64,000 bases of DNA from Mnemiopsis leidyi (Eukaryota > Ctenophora > Tentaculata > Lobata > Bolinopsidae), in the NCBI GenBank assembly GCA_000226015.1, contig JH152800.1:138432-202431 (forward strand). The letters are read 5' to 3'. Shown one piece after another: positions 37,401-52,400 of the stretch (position 1 is the stretch's first letter; the number at the start of each line of letters is the position of its first letter). The notes below the pieces were generated by a model, which saw only the letters and a program-made list of their open reading frames with translations, was not told the DNA's origin and ran no database searches. The translations under genes were made by a program, and so were the position numbers.

Positions 37401-40400
37401 GATTCCGCCGGGAATCATGTAAAAGTAACACGAATCCCGGACATGTTATTGTTTGTTCAGCTGTGAAAGATGTCACATAGTGGCCGAGTGTACCGAAATA
37501 TCCGAACCAGGTAAATTCCACGGTTCCTGCCGCCCGGAAACAGCCCACACAAACACAGACAAATTGTAAGTTTTGTGTTGTGTTATGACAGGAGTACATC
37601 AGTGATATTGTGTTTAACCAGCAGTACTCTGGGCCAGGGAATATGTGTCCCAGGATGGTATGTCAGTGTTGATCTGAGAATGTGTGTTTAGTGTTACTGT
37701 AGACGGATTACACATTAAACAGGACCTGTGTTTAGTTTGGATATTATGTAGGATTATTTTTAGAGAGCACGTAAGTGACGTGTCTGCTCGTTAAACATGG
37801 AGTCCAGGGTAACCAGCAGACCGGGACACTACAGACCACAGCGTCCTCTCTAAACGGAATTTAAAGGTCAGGTTAGCAGTCAACCCTCGTCAGATCATCC
37901 TATTGTAGTGGGCGTTTTACTCTTCACAGTCCCTCCCAGCTAGGTAGTGGTTCTAAAACTCTACATCACTACAATTCAGCCAGGTCTGTAGTTGTAGATA
38001 ATACTGTCGATGACCATGGACAGCGACACAACGGTGTGATCTAGGCGAACTAGTACATTTTAGCACACCGGAGTGACACAAGCACATGCAAGGGAGAGGG
38101 AGAGACAGTTCACTATTCTCAACTAAAATGTCTCCCCAGACAATAGACCTACATCAGGTAGTAGGTACCCCAGACGACCAGAACGCCACACAGAACACAG
38201 AACACGCCCTCTCCCTCCCCTATAACTACTACAATGTCTCTGGTAATGACAACTCTTCCTGGCCAGGAACCGTAGTCTCCATGTATGTGCTCCTTCAGGA
38301 ATGTTACCTCGGGGGAGCAGCAGTCTGACTTCCCGAAGGTTCAGATGCAGTACTTTTGTGTCGCCACTGATTACTGAGTAGTATTATCTTAGGGCTAGTT
38401 GGAGGGACATTGCATTCTTATATAAGGCCAACTGCATCCATAGCATTGTGAGAATTATAATCATCAAGTACAGCTGCAACGACCGCTAAGCTTAAGTCAT
38501 GCATAATAAATACAGGCTACATACAGTATGCAATATGCATGTTCAAATATTCGAGCATTTTTGAAGGACTTTTGTGGGGTGAAGTGATCCTATATTTGGA
38601 CAATAGCTGACACATTACATTCTTCAATCTCCAAAGTCTCCAGCTACATTTTCCTAGACTCTAAAATACAGACAGTAGGTATATCAAGACTAAAAGCAAT
38701 GTTTTCTGATGGCAGGTCTATGAATAAGTATTACACAATCCAATATTTGTCATCATATGTTTATCCAATTTAGTCCGAATAATGCGAAACAGCGCGTATA
38801 TTTAAGACCAAGTTGCAGTCAATAGTATCATAAGAAAGAGAGGTGAGATATAGCACATATTATCCCGATATATTCGCCACTCCGCCTAATCGGAGGGATA
38901 GACAGAGGATAACTAGCTAACATGGAGATTGGAGAACTCTCAGTAAAGATGTGACAACAATCTCTTGTTTGACGTTAGTTCGAGTCAAAGCGGGGAAAAC
39001 CTTAACATTCAAAGTTCAAACCTTAAATCCAGGATCCTATATCCGTGACGTTTAAGTTAAACCTGAAAGTGAACATCCTACCCCAGATGAAAGTCAGGCC
39101 AGATGTTAAGTTGTCGTTTATAGATTCGTGACACCTGAAAAGTACCTCAAAGAATTTTCGAACGGGGGGCGTGCCAAGACACAAGCCTCTTCTCAAAGGA
39201 GTTTTGACCCTAGCAACTTGTACAGATTCCTTCACGTGATTCAAGTGAAATTACACATGGACGGTGGTTGTGGTGTGGAATTTGTCGACAATTCCGGTAT
39301 ACTTGCAGTTTGGGACATGACAGAAAGGGGTGACGGTACAAATAATTTATAGCTTGTCGCCGGGTAGCGGGATGATTTGACAGGAGGAAACGTGACCTAC
39401 TTTATTGTCAGGGCTAAACTTCATATTTCTGGTTCACTTAAGTTCGTTCCAGGGCACGCTGGTGCGGTTTTCAGATTTAGAAACAGGGAAAACTTGACGA
39501 TGTTGACTCAAGGACTTCTCGAAATATTCAGAGCCGTATCGCAACTTTAGGGGGGTATTTTCGTTGACACGATGATTACGGAGGCTAAATAGGGGTTCTT
39601 TCGCTAGACTGTATTAACATTGAGGGTTATTTCTAGGGCATGGATAAGCTGGGGTGAGTAAAAGGTAAAGAGGCATTCTTAGGGGCTCGGACAATGACAC
39701 GTTTAGCAATAAGGGTTGTTTACAACAATTTGTTCTTGAACCAGGATTCAAGGATCGTTTAGATCAGATAATTCTAAGTACAGGGATACTTGAAGTACTG
39801 TGGAAACAATGTAAAGATGTAAATCCGTCACATTGTTCCTTAGCCCCCCGGAAGCGAGCCCCCTATTTTGTTGCACGTGCGCTAGAAAAGTTGCACGTGC
39901 ACTTGAGTGAAACACTGTGATAAACTCATTTCCTGATAACAGAACAATGTGTGGTGCAACTTATTGGATACTTTACTGAATCTCATAAGCTTTACTGACA
40001 TTACTCGAACCTGATTGGCCACAACTGAACACGTGATCCAAATAAAGCGATCTTGTTGGCTAATTCAGGTAAGGTGTTCCCTACGTTCGGTGTTCTAAAG
40101 GCCCTGGCAATGTTTTGGTTAGGAGACATTGACGATTATTAATGCATTGAGTTGCCTCTTTACACCTTTGATAGGAGCTTAAGAGGGGCGCTAGAGATAT
40201 ACTGAGGAAATGAGCAATTCTTGAATTAAAATTTTATGATCGATAATCCATTAGCCGATGGTAAGTTACAGGCCAATTCATTACTTTTGGTTTTCTAAAA
40301 TTTTATTCCAGACTTTGACTTTACCACACGCTGACATATCAAAAGATCTGCTTAGGTATTTATAAAATTCATCTGAGATGGCTTATCATTTCATAAGACA

Positions 40401-43400
40401 TTCTGAAGTTGCATGCCATTTTCCATCTTTATGTATCCAATGTCACACACACTCATCTGACACACATGTTAAAAGAGCGTATTTAAATCACCAATAAAAT
40501 GTTCGGATGATGAAATGTAATGAATTTAGCATAATAATAGCATATCATTCCCCAGCAAGCTACAGTACTTAACGCTGCAAGTGTACATGCGACGTGTAAA
40601 CATGAACTGTAAGACAAGCAAAGATTCTCATTCTGTGGTGGCTATATTTTAAGAGTCAACTTTTAGAACGGCTTTGTGATGTAAATTGCGATGTATCTGC
40701 AGTATTTCTGGCAGGCATTCTAATTAAAGCTCTACGTTCTTCGACCGATATTCAGGGCACCAGTAATTATCGACGTGAGAAATCTTAGATTCTCTAAAAA
40801 ACGGTGCTTAGTTCTAGGCTCGTATCTGTACCAACTCTGTAGCGTGAAACTCCTCAATGTAAGGCGTTGAATTAATTTACGGCTTCATTGGCTCAGAGAC
40901 GTAACTTAATTTCCACAAGCGTATCAAATTGACGTTTCACAGAACTCGCTGAATTTGTCTCTCCGATTAGAATTTCGCGCCGGCACGCCAACAGATTTCT
41001 GTCACCGACGTCTGCGAACACTGAATAACCCCTCCAGCTACTCTGATATTCCATGTAACCCGGAAAAAGTGTACCAATGTATTTGGAAACCGTGTTAATT
41101 GGGATTAATTGAAATTTTGTCAAATTAATAATTCTCCTATCTCTTTTCCAGGATAAATCTGGGACCAGCACGCACAATGTATACACTGATATTACATTCC
41201 ACAACCAGATGTACCAACTGAGAAATTATGTGTATGTAAGTTTGTGATTGGGGCTAACAAACCCAGCTTAATCAACACACTATCAGGATATATTATGCAC
41301 CGGGACGGTCGATTACTAATGGTGCGATTTAGCAGGTCTGTGTGTAATTACAAGTGGTACGACGGGGAAACAGGTTTATCGAGCTCCTGTTAACTGCGAT
41401 TTCAGAGAAAGCGGTAGTAAGACTGTATCAGAGTCCTTGTCTGACAGTTCTCAACTCCTCTATGATTTTGACGTCAAGAATCTAGAACGTGCACATCTAT
41501 AGCGGACGGCTGCCCAAATTGGGAGTTCCAGATTTGGAGCGCACATCGTCTGTATTGTCTATTGGAGATTTGGAGCTGTGGAAAATACTGATTATCCTAT
41601 ACGTTCTTAATCCTTGAAACTAACAATTCATGCTCCGATGATTTGATCTTTGCCGTCAGGAAGGAGACACAACAGTAACTGTCGGGATTTCTATCGTATC
41701 TGGGAATATCCGGGGTATGGGAAACGTCAAAAGCGGGGTAGATATGATCTCTCCTGACCGATAAGCGACCACAAGCCCCCACCTGGCTGACCAACGTCCG
41801 AGTTATCTTAACCACATGGCGGTATTCAAAGTGCTACACAGTCCGATACACTGGATTCTGGGAAGATATAATATAGACTTGGAGGCTGGCAGGGAGGTTG
41901 GACTTCAATGTTGGCTGGGTTGTTGGGAGCGGTGACATTTGAGTAAAAGGTACTAGAATCAGGCACTAACAGGTACTAAAACCAGGCACTAAATGAGGCT
42001 AAGGATCTTTCAGTAGAATTGTCAGGCGATGTTTTTACAGTCATCTTCATCACTTTTTATTAGTTTAAAGCAGATAACGCCCCGTACTTGGAACATGAAA
42101 CAATAGAATATACTGAGGGAGCACATTCCAGTGACTGGTGCATCAAGCAGGGAGATAGAGTTCGGGACGAGGGAAAGTGGAACATATTTTCTGGTGACAA
42201 CCAATGTCAGTCCCGGAGTTACGCGAGAGAGCTTGACGGAGAGATGCAGTGACAGTCACACGCCAAGTGTAGAGGGCAGGTGGGAAGTGAGATAGCGACA
42301 TTGGCTTCCAGGTACTTTCTACACTTCCAGGTACTTTCTACACTTCCAGGTACTTTCTACACTTCCAGGTACTTTCTACACTTCTCACTCCAACACTTCT
42401 CTTGTGTTTACTACGGTGTGAGACGATGTCTTGAAGGTACCATTTTTGTGTGTGAAGTTTTTGTAACATCTCGTGTTTTCAAAGGGGGTGTCGAACATGG
42501 GAAGCCATATCAGGTGCCTGCGACACTAATTTCTGGCACTAAGACAATTTGAGTTTGATAAGATGTGTTAAAATAAACCGCATATTCACAGACGTTCCTA
42601 ACTCCCCATTCATCCCATCATGATGTCTGGACACCTTTGCGAGGATTTAGCCGAGGTTCTGTGAGATGGTTCACAGGAAGTAGCACGGTTTATTTGAAAT
42701 AAGCTCTAAGAGGAGTAACTATCATTCTTTAGAGCAATGAGTGGGAGATTATTGTTGCAAAGTTGTGGCCAGTTTGTTGTTTACACAATTGACTTATATC
42801 CTGGCAGTGTTTGCAGAAGATCAGAGACACGCCCATCAGACAATACTGATCTATCTCTGAAGTCAGAGGGTGTTATAACGTAAAATATTTATGTTGAATA
42901 TTCCTAACATTATTCTTCGTGGAAGAGTCCATTTTTACAAAGTTACAAGTATGGGTCACGTGAACTGTGGAGTAATCAATCGTTGTCTTTAATTTAGATT
43001 TGGGGCGAGCGAGCGAGAACTCCCTAAATCATACATGACGATCCGCGTGAAGGAGCATAATCAATATCGATTTTCTAAAAATATGATGTCCCCTTGAAAG
43101 GAATGCGGAGGTTTTCTCCCGCAGAAGTTGAAGAAACGATCACGCTTCCACAACGTTAATGTCCTGCATTGTGAGGGCACGTTCACTCCCATTGGTTCTC
43201 CTGTGCACGTGCAACTATCGGACTCCAACTATTGGCCGATGGAAAGATTCTGCCGCATCGGTAAATGAACTTTAGTAAATGGGAAGATGTTACTTCTTAG
43301 GGTCATAGGGCCCATTAGCAAGTTAGATTTTAAATCTTTTTGAATTATCGCCAGTTACGCGGGAGCTATTTACGCTATTTGACCTGGATATAACGATCAT

Positions 43401-46400
43401 GGGAACTGGGAATGGATTGGTACATGGAACTCTGCGATAGAGGTAACGGTTCCGATTTGAGAGTAGCGCTCTGAAGCAGAGCGGAACCGGCATACAGTTA
43501 TGGTATAAATGTGCGCACAAAAGAATGGGAGCATAAACTCATAGGTGGTCTTCAATTCCACGGTCAACATCACTAACGAACATCAAGGTGTAGTTGCTTC
43601 ACCTTATTTAGTACGTCTGAAATAAATCTGTCCACAACGAATCGATTTATTTTCGATTTAGGTCCAGTCAGTGTGTCAATATTAACTGACAATGGTCTAA
43701 TGAACCTTCAGCTTTGGTGAAGGATTGGAAGCATAATGGCACCACAAAAATGAATGAATTTACAAATGTCCAACTTCTCCTCCCTCTCCACTCCTTTGTA
43801 GCACTATTGCAACAAAAGCTCGGAGAAGCGACCACCCGATGCCATTATAACAGCATCAAAATTGTCCATTTCAGCTTGAATATCCCTCCACATTCTCCTC
43901 AACTTACCACATACAGAATACATCTGCCCTTCCTAAAAGTAAACCTAAAAACCCCCGAGGCCTGTACGGCTAGATGACCAAGCTATTCTGTCTCTCTACA
44001 TTCCTCCATACTAATAAGGGGCTGTGTACAATTCCAGACATTTGGCTTGTTATCTAGGTTACTACATTGTCAGGATTGTTAAACTTTAATTCTACAGGCG
44101 TACAATGCCGCAACTTACACCTCAGCTAAGTATGACATTTGTTGAACTAAACTTTAATGTACCACCCAACACCACCTCCACTACAGGCTATTTAAAACTG
44201 TTCACAGACCGAATAAAATAAATTGAAACTGAAAAAAAGTTCCGACTGAAATGAGCTGGAGATGTTCAACATATCCGAATTTGACAGTAAGAGTACTCAG
44301 TATTCAGTAGATTGTACAAGCAGGTCGAGGTCAGCTGATAGATGCAAATTACAGACGACTTCGTTCCCTGTTCTGAGGACCGGGATAAAACTTGTTGATT
44401 ATAGACAAAGAATCCCCACCAGGTGTTGGGAGTTTGTGTCAGGGGTGACTCAGGGTGTTGGTCTCACACCGGTCGTGTCCCTTATTATGCTTATCCTTTG
44501 AGGGGCCTGCAGGGAACTCATTGAGGAAACTTGTGCCTTGCATGGATAATTTTATAACAACCCTAATTATGTGACTGTACTGGGGTGAGCCTAAAGATTT
44601 GTATCGTCTAACCACCAACCGGGATACCAAATTCATTTTAAATTTGCAGATTAAATTTTTGGTAACAACTTGATCAAATTAGAGAAATAAAGATGGGAAT
44701 TGCTATTTCAGGAAATGACCAATAGTCTGGACTACATTGACACAGGGACAAGAATTGCCACCTAGGTTTCTACTCGAGACCTGTCATAGATCCACGTTCC
44801 TACCATATTTGGAGCAATGGTTAACCTCAGTGTTTTGAAACACGATGACTCAGTTCAGAACGTCATCCTTATCTGATTATACCACCTGGAATAGCCGGTA
44901 TAACAACGCACTAATCAGGTAGTTAGCTATGTGTATACCTCAGGGGACACCTCGACACGCCTACTACAGGTGATCCTGATGCATCAGAACATATCTACAT
45001 TTACAGCGATACTGTCACGTGATTAATGGGACGTCCACGTGCTGTAATGCCCATTAAGTATGAAGTAATGGTACGTTAATGAGATGATAGGGTTATCGCG
45101 TGTCTCCCGGCCATGACTCGTGTTACCAGACTTTGTTATTCTCTAGTCGTAAAATTAGATCGATACAAAGTGACGTCTACCTTATTAAAACGGCTAAATG
45201 GACTGTAGTATTTTGGAATGTTGAGGTCATTGGATAAAATTGGTATGTTGGGTCAGTTGGAGACGTTTCTAAAAGTGGATCGGAATTTTAATGAGATGGA
45301 GGGGAACAAGTCAGCTGGTAGAAACCGTTAATTTCCAGACAGACAGAAAGTAGACAGCTAGTAGACAGAAAATAGACAGCAAGTAGACAGCTAGTAGACA
45401 GCTAGTAGACAGAAAATAGACAGTACCGGATGTTCTGTAGCTACAAGCAAATATCACGCGGTCACTTTCTCCTTTCGACTTTGTCCACCAAAAAGCAAAA
45501 ATTTCTCAGGAACTTGTATTATATCAGGTACCCATGGATTTTTCGCGAAGAAATCGGGCATGTTTGACAAGAAAACGATAAGTACCAAGGACAGTATGAA
45601 CTTAAACCAGTTTAGCCATCCGTAAAAGGTAAAAGCATAAGGACTGACAACTGATAAGGTTTTTATCTACTGTCATACTTAAAGTATTATGTTAGAAGCT
45701 GTCAGTATATAGCATGAAAATAATCATGCATTCAGCAGTTTCTTATCTCAAGCCAATCGGTGTTAAGTTTCAAAAAGAAATGTCCCCATGTGACAGTATA
45801 AAACCGAGTACGCCGAATATCTGCTTACTTGCTTGACTTATGTTGTTTTGCGACACCACAGTTAAATTTAACTTTTCTGTGGTTTACCACGTCTATTATC
45901 TGACCAAATCTTTGTGGAAAACCGCTACTTTTGGTGCGATAGATGAACGGTTGGCGAGGTCTGCTCTAAAAATAGCCTGCTAGCGAGACCACGTGACCTG
46001 CGATAGATACTGTGCTTGTTGGGACGTCCAGGAAATGGTGCGGTAGGTCAGTCCAGTAACCACGCCTAGCCCTTAGGTACTTCTACCGTGAAATTTGGGG
46101 AGATGGCGCAATTAGGCTAGATAATAGTCCGGTAATTAGGGATGTTTATTGTAAAGCCTTAGTTTTTCAAAATAATTGCCAAACTTCTGGGTGAAGTTTT
46201 GAAGTAAGACCGGGAGTTTAGCAGGTGTTAACTTGAACCGTATCTAATGCTAATGCGTTAACGAAAATATCATTCATATCAATTCCACCAACTTTCACTC
46301 CTCTGCACATTACAAATTCTTCTTTTGTGACCCTTCATTGTTACTTAAACACATATTCTACTCAAATCAATTATATTAAAGTTAAAATCCCATTGTTACC

Positions 46401-49400
46401 TGAGTCCTACCATTGTTGAACCCCACAAAAGTGTATACCGTCAACTAGAAAATATTACAACTTCCACTCTATTGTGCGGCACCACACAGGACCCCCTCTC
46501 TAGCAAGGACAAAGATCTGCCAGGAACTGGAACAGTTAGCGTCTCCACCACTACTGGTGACTGGAGTTGTCTATATAGTTGTACAACGTGCAGCTCCTAG
46601 CCCCCCGGATACAACAGGCGACTCACATACAACTTTACAAGTGCAAACCTAGCAAGATCGACAATGATCTGTCTTAGTGCTTCCATTGTTGAAATTGTTA
46701 GAGAATTAAGCCCTCCCTTCAGCTTGAATAATAGCAAAACATTTGCATCATGTATCCAGCGGTCTGCAGTAGCAAGTCAGCGTTAGTTGTTGGTTAGCTT
46801 CAGGGCTACATCTGGACGTGTGGGCTCTGCAGTTGTTCTCCAGACCTCAGCAGAGACTGGATCAAGCAGCAGCAGGAAATGAAGCTGGTGACGTCATGAA
46901 ACGCTCGACTAAATTTTAAAGAGTCGGTCACACTCGGCCGGAACCAACGGAGTGATGATAATAATAGTGCGTGTCTGCTAAGTGAGTGACCCAGCCCAGA
47001 AGTTTCAAATTAATTGCGAGATTCTCTACCAATGGCTGGATGGATGTTGCAACGAAGGTTTTACGAAATAATCGATTGTATTTCATAATTTGCATTAACA
47101 CTTAACGGATTAAGGTAATGTGAGCCCTGTAAAAGTACAATTTCGAGATAAGAAGAGTCATGATTCCAGATACAACATGTCGAATGAACAAATCGTATGA
47201 AGAGATTAATCGTTTATTGGCTTAAAATCTGGTCTGTTTTGATCGTCTTACAGTGTAGATGAGCTGAAGTCTGTTATCTGGCACCTAACACCTAAGTATG
47301 TTGTACATACTTTGTTGGCTGGCTTCCTGGGTCACGTGCTCAAATCCTCTAATCGCGTGACCAAATGTACAGCCATCCTAAGATAGGACAGATCGTGTTT
47401 TATAGGTGCGCATACATGTGAGCTTCGCATGGTATTGATTGACGCGGGTACAAAAATAAGACAATCGGAAACCCACCCATGAAATGTGAACTATGCCAAG
47501 TATTTGGGAAGGAGCGAAATTATTTGGGATTCCCGACATCTCTAGTAGCTACTAACATCAACTGATGCCACATTTTGCTCTACCGATTATATCAGGACAT
47601 ACCGGCATCGAGCATTCCGCAATCACCTCAAGACGAACACACGCCTTCAGCTCCCAGGTATCCTGTGTCTTGGAAGTATAAAGGGAGGGATACAATGAGT
47701 GTGGGAGGCGTGATCATTTGGCGGGATCTCACTTTAAGCTTGGTCAATGGCAGATCGCAACGTCAAAATTAGATTGTCAGCTGATCGGTTGACAAGTGGA
47801 TTGATGTCTGACATGAATTTTGGGGATGAACTCGGCCATGATGTCATGATTTATTGGTTTTTAATCCAGAGACTGTCATCAGAGATTTTAGGCTGTGATG
47901 TTGAGGCTTAAATTTGCCTCAAAATTACTTCTAAAAATAATTTCTTATGCTTTTATTGGCATTATAGGATTTCATACAGGTTCCTAAAAAGGAATTATTG
48001 ACTGAAAAGTTTTGTCCATTTAAACTGCAGTATGCTGCCTATCAATGGCGATCAAAGAATTGACAACCGACAAAATGCAGTTACAAATCGATATTCAATG
48101 ATGATAAAAGCTTTGCTCATCTCCAGTGATGTAACATCTTGCAGCATATGTCCCAAAACGTGGAAATAGAAAGCCATACTCAAAGTACTACAGGTATTTT
48201 CAATGTGCCGTGAGCTTATGATATTTCCCTGATACTCAGATTTCAGTTTTAAGATAAAAAGACCTCAAACGAGAAGGGTATTTGGGCCAATGTGGAATTC
48301 TTGCCGTATCCATAAACTTTATTTTATAATCAACTTAATAATATACAGTTAGGAAAGTACGGGCCAAGTTTTAAGGCTGGAAGCAGAAGTTTGTCGAAGG
48401 ATAGCAGAGTTAAACTTCCCACTTTAAACCCTCACTCCACGCATCTCACCTCAACACATCACTCCATCCCTCACTCTAACTTCGTGAAACTTAAACACCC
48501 AACCCAGACGTACAGCTAGGGATGGAAAGGGAAATTTTTAACACCGCCCGACAGGATGGCGCCGACAGGACCTGGAACTCTTACCTTTGAGTTGGTGCAG
48601 GGCAACACGTTGTCCCGGGCTTCTGATCTAATCTTTTTAACTCCTTCGCCGTTCGCGCACGCGAGGGTTTTGGCGTTTAACCGTCGGTTAATCTGAAAAA
48701 TAGAATACTTGTATGTTTTGACCATGTGAAATGAAACTTGTTTAAGTATGAGATGAGGTATGAGTTAAGAGGGGCGAATTCGTAGAAGTTGTCAATTTTA
48801 AATGTGCCGAAACGTGTTATGAGGTAAAATAAGTAACATAAGTTTTTTCTCAGAATACGTATGAAGCAGCTAACAAAAAGTTTTTCCAAATACAGGAGAA
48901 ATGGTGGTGTTCGGGAAGATAGACAGTAAAGAAGGTTTTGTTTTCAAACACGACAATGTGACGGTTTGGGACAATGTCATGAACTACGGGTGTGGTTCTC
49001 TGCAAATACTCCTGGTTCTCATCGGTATCCCTCTCAATATCTTCCTTTACCACTTCCACTGGCAGAAACGAGTTTCATGGACTGCTAGGTTTTACCGCTT
49101 CCTTTCTGCGGCTAATCTAGGACTGGTTATGTTGGAGTCACTCCCACAGGGGATATATCTGCTGATACCGTTCCACTTGAAGGAAGGTCAGACAGGACTG
49201 AAGGTGATTAACGAGATTCTCGAATTGGGAAGTGAGTGGTTGTGGTCTTATCACAAGCTTGTCATCTTCATGCTCTGTCTCATGCAGTACCTCTACATCC
49301 ATCATCCTTATTGGAGCATTTTTTATGGCACCAAGTTTAAGAAGCTTATGATGGCTGCTCTTGTTTTTCTGATCTTTTTCCTGACGGTCGCCTTCATTCT

Positions 49401-52400
49401 ATCGTTTTCTGTAGCCCAAAACAAGATCTTCGCCTTCAGTAACGTCTTTGAAATATTTTATGCGGAAAATACCATAGCAACCGTGTTGATGATCGTTCTG
49501 GTCCAAGTTCCAGACTACCTCTTTATTTTCTCCTCCTTGGTGCTGTATGTCATAACAAGGAGAAATCTCCGATGGAATACAGATATTGAAATGACAGACA
49601 AGATCCGCTCCGATTTCTCTGTGATAGGAATGATGGTGGCCAACGTCTTTCTGTGGATGGTGATAAAAATTTCCAACTCAGCTTTCATCTTCAGTTACGA
49701 TGACTTGAAAGCCATTCCCTACGAGTATTTCTACTTCAACTATATTCTAAGTAATGTGTTAGACTCCTTTTTTGCTACCCTTACTAGCATATACGTTTTG
49801 CTCGGCTATGATGATGTGAGGGTTGCATTCTTTCAATTTTTGAAGACCAGAGAACACAGTCCCATTTCGTACGAACAACTCTAGAACAACTTTACCGACC
49901 AGAGTCTTTTTAACGCGGTTGGGTGAGAAATAAACGAACTCATTTTATTGATAAATTTCATCTCGAAAAGTGAATATTTGCAATGTCCCAATGTTGTGCG
50001 TAACCTGGACTCCTTTACGGCGCCACGAAATCGTTTTTTACGTCTATCGGTTGATTAAATGATTGATTATTGACTGATTCTAATACAGAACATTATGAAA
50101 TGCCGAAACTGCACAGTTACCTATTTAGAGATATTTTATTTCATTTCTGAGATTCATACGCATAACGATTACAAAAGCAACCGACAAACAAAATTACAAA
50201 CAAACACCTACCTCATCAAAAGAGAAGGTACAAATAGCGGTCTGAGTGTTATTCTTCTCGTTGCTGAAAGTCCCCACCAGGACCTTACCATCTCCCTCGT
50301 ACAACTTCTCCGACTCCACCAGATCGACCGAGCTGAGAGCGGGGAACTCCACCCCCTCGTAGGTGCAAGATATCGGTATCTCTATGTAGGAAGTGTAGGT
50401 GCTGTCTGAGAGGGGACTGTTCGTGTTTCCTGTGTCCGAGAGACAGGTCCGTGCGATGCGGGTTTCTGTTCCCATGCCCGTAGCGAGCTGTCTCTCGTGG
50501 AAGAGGAAGTAGGCAAACCGGTCGTCTTGGAAGGCAGAGACGTAGGAGATGTCCACGTATGGCTTGACGTGCCATGATCGCTGGTAGAACAAGGTTCGCT
50601 GCATGCTCGTGTAGTAGGTGAAGGATTGGCCGGATTCCTCCTGGTTTAAAAGTTTTCTGTTTGCGATAGCAGCTTTTTTGTACTCCTGAACAGTAAACTC
50701 GTCGTCAGCTGAGACGTAGCCGCCAATGAAGAGCGACTGTTTCCCCGGTTCTACTTCTCCGATAAATCCCACAGACTTTAACCTGGAAATATGTGAGTTT
50801 AGGAGGAACCGATATTAATAAATAATAATAGATCACACACGAGATAGTGAATAACGTGGTGAGTTCGGCAAATGATTTTTATCCGATAGACATATATTCT
50901 TGTCTAGATTCATAACATTTAGCTATAATTAATTCTATACCTATGATCGGTAGCAACGACATAGTTCTCGACGTAGAAGGACTCCATATCAGGAATAGCG
51001 AAGGAGATGTCCTCCAACATTCTGGCAGTACAAGTTCCTTGAAAGACACTGCCACAGGAGATAAGATGTCCGGCTACTTCATCAATCAGTATGAGCTGGT
51101 TGTAATTGTCCGATGTCCTGTAAGGATTTACTTAGTGCTTCATTTCCTGGTTGGTCACATCTTTTACAATACTATCTCAGCGCACCCTATCTTACACTAT
51201 CTTCGAAGCACATATTATCTAAGCGCACCCCATGTTATTCAACTTTCAAGGCACTTAATGTACTTTTCGATGGCGAGCAGGAGCGCTGGCCACGATCTCT
51301 TTGATTGCATGTCATGATCTGTCAGGCCCTGAAAACCTACCAGATAGATGTAGCTCTCCTTGTTGTAGGAGACCTCCCAAAAACTATTTAAACTAGCTGG
51401 AAACTCATGGCCTCTACCACGATAATGTGACTATGCATTATATATAGTAAGGTAACGCGTTGATGAGTTATTTTTATCAAATAGCTTCATGAAACATATT
51501 TCCTTGCGTTCAGATTTAATCATGTTTTCTCTGCATAAACGTCAACTTTTTGATATCACCGGCAGTTTTTGCAGCTTGACGGTTGAAAATAGTTGATTAA
51601 ATTGACATTTGACTCATAATAAATGAATTTATTTATCTTATACAAAACTTTTAGATATCAAAATTGTAAACCGATGGGTTTAGCCCCATAATTTCAGGGC
51701 CTAGCTTCAACAGTTATATTTTGAAACTGTTTGAGGATCTGAATTTAGCCAACAATGGAGATACAGCTAGTTAGTCACACTAATTTACTCTCTGATCAAG
51801 TCTAAATCTCGGTTCAGGTGTTACAAACGTTACTTCTATTGACTCTTCTTTGTTTCTACTACTTTGTGTCAGGAAATTGTTGAAATTATATGGTTCAGCC
51901 CTCAGCTAAAAATGTCATATCAGATTTCGGGGTGCAATTACTGTAATTCTGAGGGACGCAACCACGTGATGTAGCTAGTGTTTCATTGGATGTCGACCAA
52001 ATCAATAGCGTTGAAGGTGTCTTCTCTAAATTTCTTGAAACAAATTAACCAGTTGAGAAAACTTATTTTAATAAGGCTCAGTCAGACATGGCAATAATCA
52101 TGGCATCAGGAAATAAAGTGAAATTCGTCACCATTAGTCATTTGCCTAAACATTTTGCCATATGCATACTCTTGTGATACCAAAAAATAAATCTACACTT
52201 CGCACTTAAGACAGAAGTTTACATACTGCAATCTCGGCAAGTTTTGTAGGTGCGATCTAACGTTGCTTTTATTGTAACTGTTTAGTTAGCTAAGTGTTTG
52301 TTTATGTTTATCTAATGATATGAAGGAGACTCAATGTCTGTCTTACGGCAATGTACAATAAACATTACGTATAGCTGGGTCACGTGACATGGGATAAGTG

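Larger units (their letters stand above)
28637..48584. other. Plexin intron 5, about 20 kb, no confident gene
   Basis: This intron splits the sema domain in phase 0. Open frames here are short and show no family resemblance. It holds many CACGTG E-boxes, several CCAAT-N19-CACGTG pairs, a 55-bp tandem duplication (29129-29238), a 19-bp tandem repeat (42305-42383), a simple repeat built on TAGACAG (45340-45423) and a weak tRNA-like stretch (29381-29438). The length and density of E-boxes suggest enhancers or an internal promoter, which the sequence alone cannot show. Confidence 0.55.

Noticed and set aside
38128-38328. Plus-strand frame of 66 codons with three N-glycosylation sequons in plexin intron 5
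   Set aside because: No domain, no convincing splice sites around it and no partner exons. Composition alone is not enough to call a gene.
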